64,000 bases of DNA from Ferdinandcohnia sp036962685 (GTDB taxonomy: Bacteria; Bacillota; Bacilli; Bacillales; Bacillaceae_L). A model generated the notes under the pieces. That model worked only from the letters and a program-made list of their open reading frames with translations, was not told the DNA's origin and made no database searches. This document shows, one piece after another, positions 60,370 through 64,000 of this stretch. Location of the stretch: contig NZ_JBALOP010000007.1 in the NCBI RefSeq assembly GCF_036962685.1, forward strand, positions 124,001 through 188,000, in the 5' to 3' direction. How positions within the stretch are numbered: the first letter of the stretch is position 1; each line of letters begins with the position of its first letter. A program made the translations under genes and the position numbers.

Positions 60370-61295
60370 AGAAACCAGAGCTTCTGGTCACGCCTACATG
60401 TGTAGAAGATATTGAACCATTGATTAATGCTGGGGCAACAGCATTTATTATAGGTGAACAACGATACGGGTTGCGTCTTGCTGGAGAATTTAATCGTGAA
60501 GATATTGTTCAAGCGGTTGGAATTGCCCATGCTCAAGATGCAAAAATATATGTTGCAATCAATGCGATTTTCCATAATGAAAAAGTAGATGAGTTAGCAG
60601 ATTATATTGTATTTTTACGGGATAGCAATGTGGACGCAATTGTGTTCGGAGACCCCGCAGTTTTGATGACTGTTCGTGAGGTTGCACCAGAAATGAAGCT
60701 CCACTGGAATACAGAAACGACTGCAACGAATTGGTACACATGTAATTACTGGGGAAGAAAAGGTGCAAAGCGTGCAGTCCTTGCTCGTGAATTAAATATG
60801 GATGCAATTGTTGAAATCAAAGAAAATGCAGAGGTTGAAATTGAGGTTCAAGTACATGGCATGATGTGCATGTTCCAATCAAAGCGTTCATTAGTTGGAA
60901 ACTACTTCGAGTACCAAGGTAATGTGCTGGAAATCGAAAATCGTAAAAAAGATAAAGATATGTTCTTATTTGATAAAGAGCGGGACAACAAATATCCGAT
61001 TTTTGAAGATGAAAATGGCACTCATATCATGAGTCCAAATGATGTTTGTATTATCGATGAGTTGGAAGAAATGATCGATGCTGGTGTTGATAGCTTTAAA
61101 ATCGAAGGAATTTTAAAGCCTACCGAATATTTACTTGAGGCAACGAAAATTTATCGAAAAGCCATCGACTTATGTGTGGAAAATCGTGATGAATATGAGG
61201 ATGTCAAGGGTGACCTATTAGAGCAGCTTGAAGAACTTCAACCAATCAATCGACCACTAGACACAGGTTTCTACTTTAAGGAAACGGTCTACTGA
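60366..61295 (+). CDS. trhP1: U32 family protein TrhP1 (tRNA uridine 34 hydroxylation)
   Basis: 309 aa, start overlapping trmR. Peptidase U32 family: ELLVTPTCVEDIEPLINAGATAFIIGEQRYGLRLAGEF, HWNTETTATNW and EVQVHGMMCMFQSKRSLVGNY. It lacks the four-Cys cluster found in the partner (SKRSLVGNYF in its place), as in B. subtilis YrrN. With YrrO it forms ho5U34 from prephenate-derived hydroxylation chemistry. The old protease label is misleading. Confidence 0.9.
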   Translation: MKKPELLVTPTCVEDIEPLINAGATAFIIGEQRYGLRLAGEFNREDIVQAVGIAHAQDAKIYVAINAIFHNEKVDELADYIVFLRDSNVDAIVFGDPAVLMTVREVAPEMKLHWNTETTATNWYTCNYWGRKGAKRAVLARELNMDAIVEIKENAEVEIEVQVHGMMCMFQSKRSLVGNYFEYQGNVLEIENRKKDKDMFLFDKERDNKYPIFEDENGTHIMSPNDVCIIDELEEMIDAGVDSFKIEGILKPTEYLLEATKIYRKAIDLCVENRDEYEDVKGDLLEQLEELQPINRPLDTGFYFKETVY

Positions 61296-61318
61296 TTAAA
61301 CAAAGAGGAGGAATATGC

Positions 61319-62596
61319 ATGTCTACAGCAGTTGTAAGAGAGCCTGTTTCAAAAATAGTAGACGGCAAGCGTGTGATCATCAAAAAGCCAGAATTGCTTG
61401 CACCTGCAGGTAACTTGGAAAAATTAAAAATTGCTGTTCATTATGGTGCAGATGCCGTTTTTATCGGTGGCCAAGAATATGGACTTCGGTCTAATGCTGA
61501 TAATTTTACACTAGAAGAAATTGCTGAAGGTGTGGAATTTGCAAACAAATACGGTGCCAAAATCTATGTAACAACAAACATATTTGCCCATAATGAAAAT
61601 ATGGATGGACTAGATGAGTACTTAATGGGGCTTGAAAAAGCCGGAGTCTCAGGTATCATCGTAGCAGATCCACTTATAATTGAAACATGTAAACGAGTAG
61701 CTCCAAAAATGGAAGTACACCTAAGCACACAACAATCCCTATCCAACTGGAAGGCAGTACAGTTTTGGAAGGAAGAAGGGTTAGAACGTGTCGTTCTAGC
61801 GCGTGAAACAAGTGCTGAAGAAATTAAAAAAATGAAGGAAAAGGTTGACATCGAAATCGAAACATTTGTTCATGGTGCGATGTGTATTGCTTATTCCGGT
61901 CGTTGTACATTAAGTAATCATATGACAGCTCGAGATTCCAATCGTGGCGGATGCTGCCAATCATGTAGATGGGACTATGATTTATTTAAACTGGGTAAAG
62001 ATGAAAATGAAATAGCCCTATTCGGTGAAAATGACTCACCATTTGCGATGAGCCCAAAAGACTTAAAGCTCATTGAATCGATTCCACGCATGATTGAATT
62101 AGGAATTGACAGTTTGAAAATTGAAGGACGAATGAAATCTATTCACTATATTGCAACAGTCGTTAGTGTATATCGAAAGGTAATCGATGCATACAGTGCA
62201 GATCCGGACAATTTTGTCATTAATGAAGAGTGGCTTAAAGAGCTTGATAAATGTGCGAATCGTGATACTGCGCCTGCTTTTTTTGAAGGGGTTCCTGGTG
62301 TCGATGAGCAAATGTATGGCACACATAGCAAAAAAACAACTTATGATTTTGCAGGTCTAGTGTTAGACTATGATAAGAAGTTAGGAATTGTAACACTGCA
62401 ACAACGTAATTACTTTAAAAAAGGAGACCAGGTTGAATTTTTTGGTCCAGAAATTGAGAACTTTACACAAACAGTTGAAGCGATATGGGATGAGGACGGA
62501 AACGAAATCGAGGCTGCAAAACATCCATTGCAAATCGTTTCGTTTAAAGTGGACAAGCCTGTTTATCCAAACAACATGATGCGAAAGGGGAAGTAA
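61319..62596 (+). CDS. trhP2: U32 family protein TrhP2 (tRNA uridine 34 hydroxylation)
   Basis: 425 aa, ATG with GAGGAGGA upstream. U32 core ELLAPAGNLEKLKIAVHYGADAVFIGGQEYGLRS, then FVHGAMCIAYSGRCTLSNHMT and GGCCQSCRWDYDL, giving the Cys set that is likely to hold an iron-sulphur cluster, and a C-terminal beta domain (about 340-425). Partner of TrhP1 (B. subtilis YrrO). It lies 1 nt before udk. Confidence 0.92.
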   Translation: MSTAVVREPVSKIVDGKRVIIKKPELLAPAGNLEKLKIAVHYGADAVFIGGQEYGLRSNADNFTLEEIAEGVEFANKYGAKIYVTTNIFAHNENMDGLDEYLMGLEKAGVSGIIVADPLIIETCKRVAPKMEVHLSTQQSLSNWKAVQFWKEEGLERVVLARETSAEEIKKMKEKVDIEIETFVHGAMCIAYSGRCTLSNHMTARDSNRGGCCQSCRWDYDLFKLGKDENEIALFGENDSPFAMSPKDLKLIESIPRMIELGIDSLKIEGRMKSIHYIATVVSVYRKVIDAYSADPDNFVINEEWLKELDKCANRDTAPAFFEGVPGVDEQMYGTHSKKTTYDFAGLVLDYDKKLGIVTLQQRNYFKKGDQVEFFGPEIENFTQTVEAIWDEDGNEIEAAKHPLQIVSFKVDKPVYPNNMMRKGK

Positions 62597-62597
62597 G

Positions 62598-63233
62598 ATG
62601 AGCAAGAAGCCAATTGTCATTGGCATTGCTGGAGGCTCGGGATCAGGTAAAACAAGTGTATCAAAAGCCATATATGAACATTTTAAGGGTCACTCAATCT
62701 TAATGATCGAGCAGGATTCTTATTATAAAGATCAAAGCCATATGCCTTTTGAAGAAAGATTAAATACAAATTATGACCATCCTTTAGCTTTTGATAATGA
62801 CTTACTCATTGAGCATATTAAAAATCTTCTTGACTACAAAGGTATAAGTAAGCCAGTTTATGACTATAAATTTCATACAAGGTCCTCTGAAGTGATTCAC
62901 GTTGAACCAAAGGATGTTATTATTTTAGAGGGAATTCTCGTTCTTGAGGATGAACGACTACGCGATTTAATGGACATTAAGCTGTTTGTTGACACAGATG
63001 CAGATATCCGAATCATCCGAAGAATGCTACGTGACATTAAAGACCGTGGACGTACATTGGATTCTGTTACCCTACAATATGAAACGGTGGTTCGTCCAAT
63101 GCATAATCAATTCTGTGAACCAACGAAGCGATATGCGGACATCATCATCCCTGAAGGTGGACAAAATCACGTTGCAATTGACTTAATGGTAACAAAAATT
63201 CAAACAATTCTTGAACAAAACGTCATTTTGTAA
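62598..63233 (+). CDS. udk: Uridine kinase
   Basis: 211 aa. P-loop GIAGGSGSGKTSVSKAIYEHF, then DSYYKDQSHM and NYDHPLAFDNDLL, with the lid region RRMLRDIKDRGRTLDSV. It phosphorylates uridine and cytidine for pyrimidine salvage. Coupled to the U32 genes through an AAGGGGAAG RBS inside the end of trhP2. Confidence 0.98.
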   Translation: MSKKPIVIGIAGGSGSGKTSVSKAIYEHFKGHSILMIEQDSYYKDQSHMPFEERLNTNYDHPLAFDNDLLIEHIKNLLDYKGISKPVYDYKFHTRSSEVIHVEPKDVIILEGILVLEDERLRDLMDIKLFVDTDADIRIIRRMLRDIKDRGRTLDSVTLQYETVVRPMHNQFCEPTKRYADIIIPEGGQNHVAIDLMVTKIQTILEQNVIL

Positions 63234-63252
63234 TAACATAACAGAGAAAAAG

Positions 63253-63261
63253 GTGTTATGA
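63253..63261 (+). promoter_or_regulatory. Candidate extended -10 promoter of greA
   Basis: TGT-TATGAT (about 63253-63261) with only a poor -35 (TAACAT 17 nt upstream). It would start transcription just before the 17-bp leader hairpin. Confidence 0.4.
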
Positions 63262-63274
63262 TAGTACAAATAAT

Positions 63275-63315
63275 AAGGAAAGGAATGGTAGAAATTCCCT
63301 ATCATTCCTTTCCTT
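63275..63315 (+). promoter_or_regulatory. 17-bp hairpin at the 5' end of the greA leader
   Basis: AAGGAAAGGAATGGTAG / CTATCATTCCTTTCCTT with one G-U pair and a 7-nt loop. No T tract follows (ACATACAAAAC), so it is not a standard terminator for udk. It may stabilise or attenuate the greA mRNA, or be an inefficient udk terminator. Confidence 0.5.
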
Positions 63316-63393
63316 ACATACAAAACAAGAAAAGTACTACATATTGAAAGCAATCACAGGGGGATTGTAACGACTACAAGGAGTGAAGGGATT

Positions 63394-63867
63394 ATGGTAG
63401 AGAAAGTATTTCCAATGACAGTAGAGGGAAAGCAAAAATTAGAGCAGGAGTTAGAACATTTAAAGACCGTTAAGCGCAAAGAAGTTGTAGAACGTATTAA
63501 AATTGCAAGAAGCTTTGGAGACCTTTCTGAGAACTCAGAGTATGATTCAGCGAAGGATGAGCAAGCTTTTGTTGAAGGACGTATTACAACTATTGAAAAT
63601 ATGATTCGTAATGCAAAAATTATTGAAGAGGATGCTGACAGTGCCGGCAAGGTTTCTTTAGGAAAATCAGTAACGTTTATTGAGCATCCGGATGGTGAAG
63701 AAGAAACATATACAATTGTGGGAAGTGCTGAGGCAGACCCTTTTGAAGGAAAAATTTCAAATGACTCACCAATTGCAAAAAGCCTACTTGGAAAACATGT
63801 TGGGGACAAAGTGACTGTTCAAACTCCAGGTGGAGACCTGCTTGTTGAAATTACAAAAATTGACTAA
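63394..63867 (+). CDS. greA: Transcription elongation factor GreA
   Basis: 157 aa, ATG with AAGGAGTGAAGG upstream. N-terminal coiled coil (about 10-75) with the tip acidic residues in GDLSENSEYDSAKDEQ that reach the RNA polymerase active site, and the C-terminal FKBP-like domain (about 80-157). It rescues backtracked polymerase by stimulating transcript cleavage. Its TAA stop is the first three bases of repeat copy J. Confidence 0.98.
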   Translation: MVEKVFPMTVEGKQKLEQELEHLKTVKRKEVVERIKIARSFGDLSENSEYDSAKDEQAFVEGRITTIENMIRNAKIIEEDADSAGKVSLGKSVTFIEHPDGEEETYTIVGSAEADPFEGKISNDSPIAKSLLGKHVGDKVTVQTPGGDLLVEITKID

Positions 63868-63988
63868 CTTTATTCAAAAGACAGAATAAAGTTAGAACCT
63901 CCGGCGGATGCCACAGATTTTCAAAGGTAACTTTTCGAGCTTGCTCGAAAAAATCTGGGCGCAAATACGCCAAGGCGAATTTGATTTA
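63865..63988 (+). repeat. Family-1 repeat, copy J (short form, complete)
   Basis: TAACTTTATTC (TAA is the greA stop) / GAATAAAGTTA, CCTCCGGCGGATGCCACAG, middle hairpin TTTTCGAGC-TT-GCTCGAAAA flanked by CAGATTT / AAATCTG, then GGGCGCAAATACGCCAAGGCG and AATTTGATTTA. Best complete example of the short form. Confidence 0.95.
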
Positions 63989-64000
63989 TATGTATAAATA

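Overview
The window is about 64 kb of a low-GC, endospore-forming Firmicute of the Bacillaceae. The evidence is the set of sporulation genes (spoIVFA/FB, spo0B, safA, coxA, bofC, spoVB, an rsfA-type regulator), AGGAGG-type ribosome binding sites with many TTG/GTG starts, T-box leaders, and a gene order that closely follows the spo0B-to-greA segment of Bacillus subtilis. It is not B. subtilis itself: an RNase E/G-family gene sits between spoIVFB and rplU, a CDF metal transporter sits between secDF and recJ, an ABC-2 exporter pair sits beside rarA, and yebC/csbX are absent near bofC. It is a draft scaffold with seven N runs.

Layout, left to right. 1-2.7 kb: C-terminal part of a large secreted bacillopeptidase F-like protease. 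2.8-7.2 kb: spoIVFA-spoIVFB (sigma-K activation), rng, then the L21 leader with rplU-prp-rpmA. 7.5-10.7 kb: spo0B-obg-pheB-pheA. 10.9-14.4 kb: spore coat/cortex genes safA, coxA, bofC. 14.5-19.0 kb: ruvA-ruvB, a DUF2905 gene, and queA-tgt-yajC. 19.1-22.5 kb: membrane proteins, spoVB, comN. 22.8-31.4 kb: secDF, CDF transporter, recJ-apt, relA. 31.6-39.8 kb: dtd, an SH3-amidase, a 58-aa protein, T-box/hisS-aspS, 6S RNA, tcdA, rsfA-like. 40.1-50.9 kb: ABC exporter, rarA, a YczE-type membrane protein, cymR-iscS-mnmA, a TPR protein, recD2 and a PRC-barrel protein. 51-54 kb: small proteins, a 284-nt gap, a frameshifted NERD gene, an AI-2E family exporter. 54.1-63.9 kb: T-box/alaS, ireB-ruvX-yrzB, mltG, trmR-trhP1-trhP2 (wobble-uridine modification), udk, greA.

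The least explained feature is a dispersed, strongly structured intergenic repeat (family 1), present ten times. It is about 125-205 bp long, in a long and a short form. It begins with an inverted repeat TAACTTTATTC/GAATAAAGTTA and ends in GGCGCATTTGATT. It sits directly behind stop codons or terminator T-tracts. In three copies its first bases supply the TAA stop codon of the gene before it. Compensatory changes between copies support a folded form. One copy lies between the hisS T-box terminator and the hisS start. A second repeat family (starts TGTCTAGCT, ends CTTGCGCTTTTC) occurs twice, plus once as a collapsed assembly gap. Five of the seven N runs lie inside family-1 copies and one inside a family-2 copy.

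Other items worth attention are a strong unassigned hairpin cluster downstream of mnmA, a 17-bp hairpin at the start of the greA leader, the internally duplicated Met/Pro/Gln-rich SafA, and an Asn/Arg-repeat CoxA. No CRISPR array, tRNA, rRNA, prophage or complete insertion sequence was seen.
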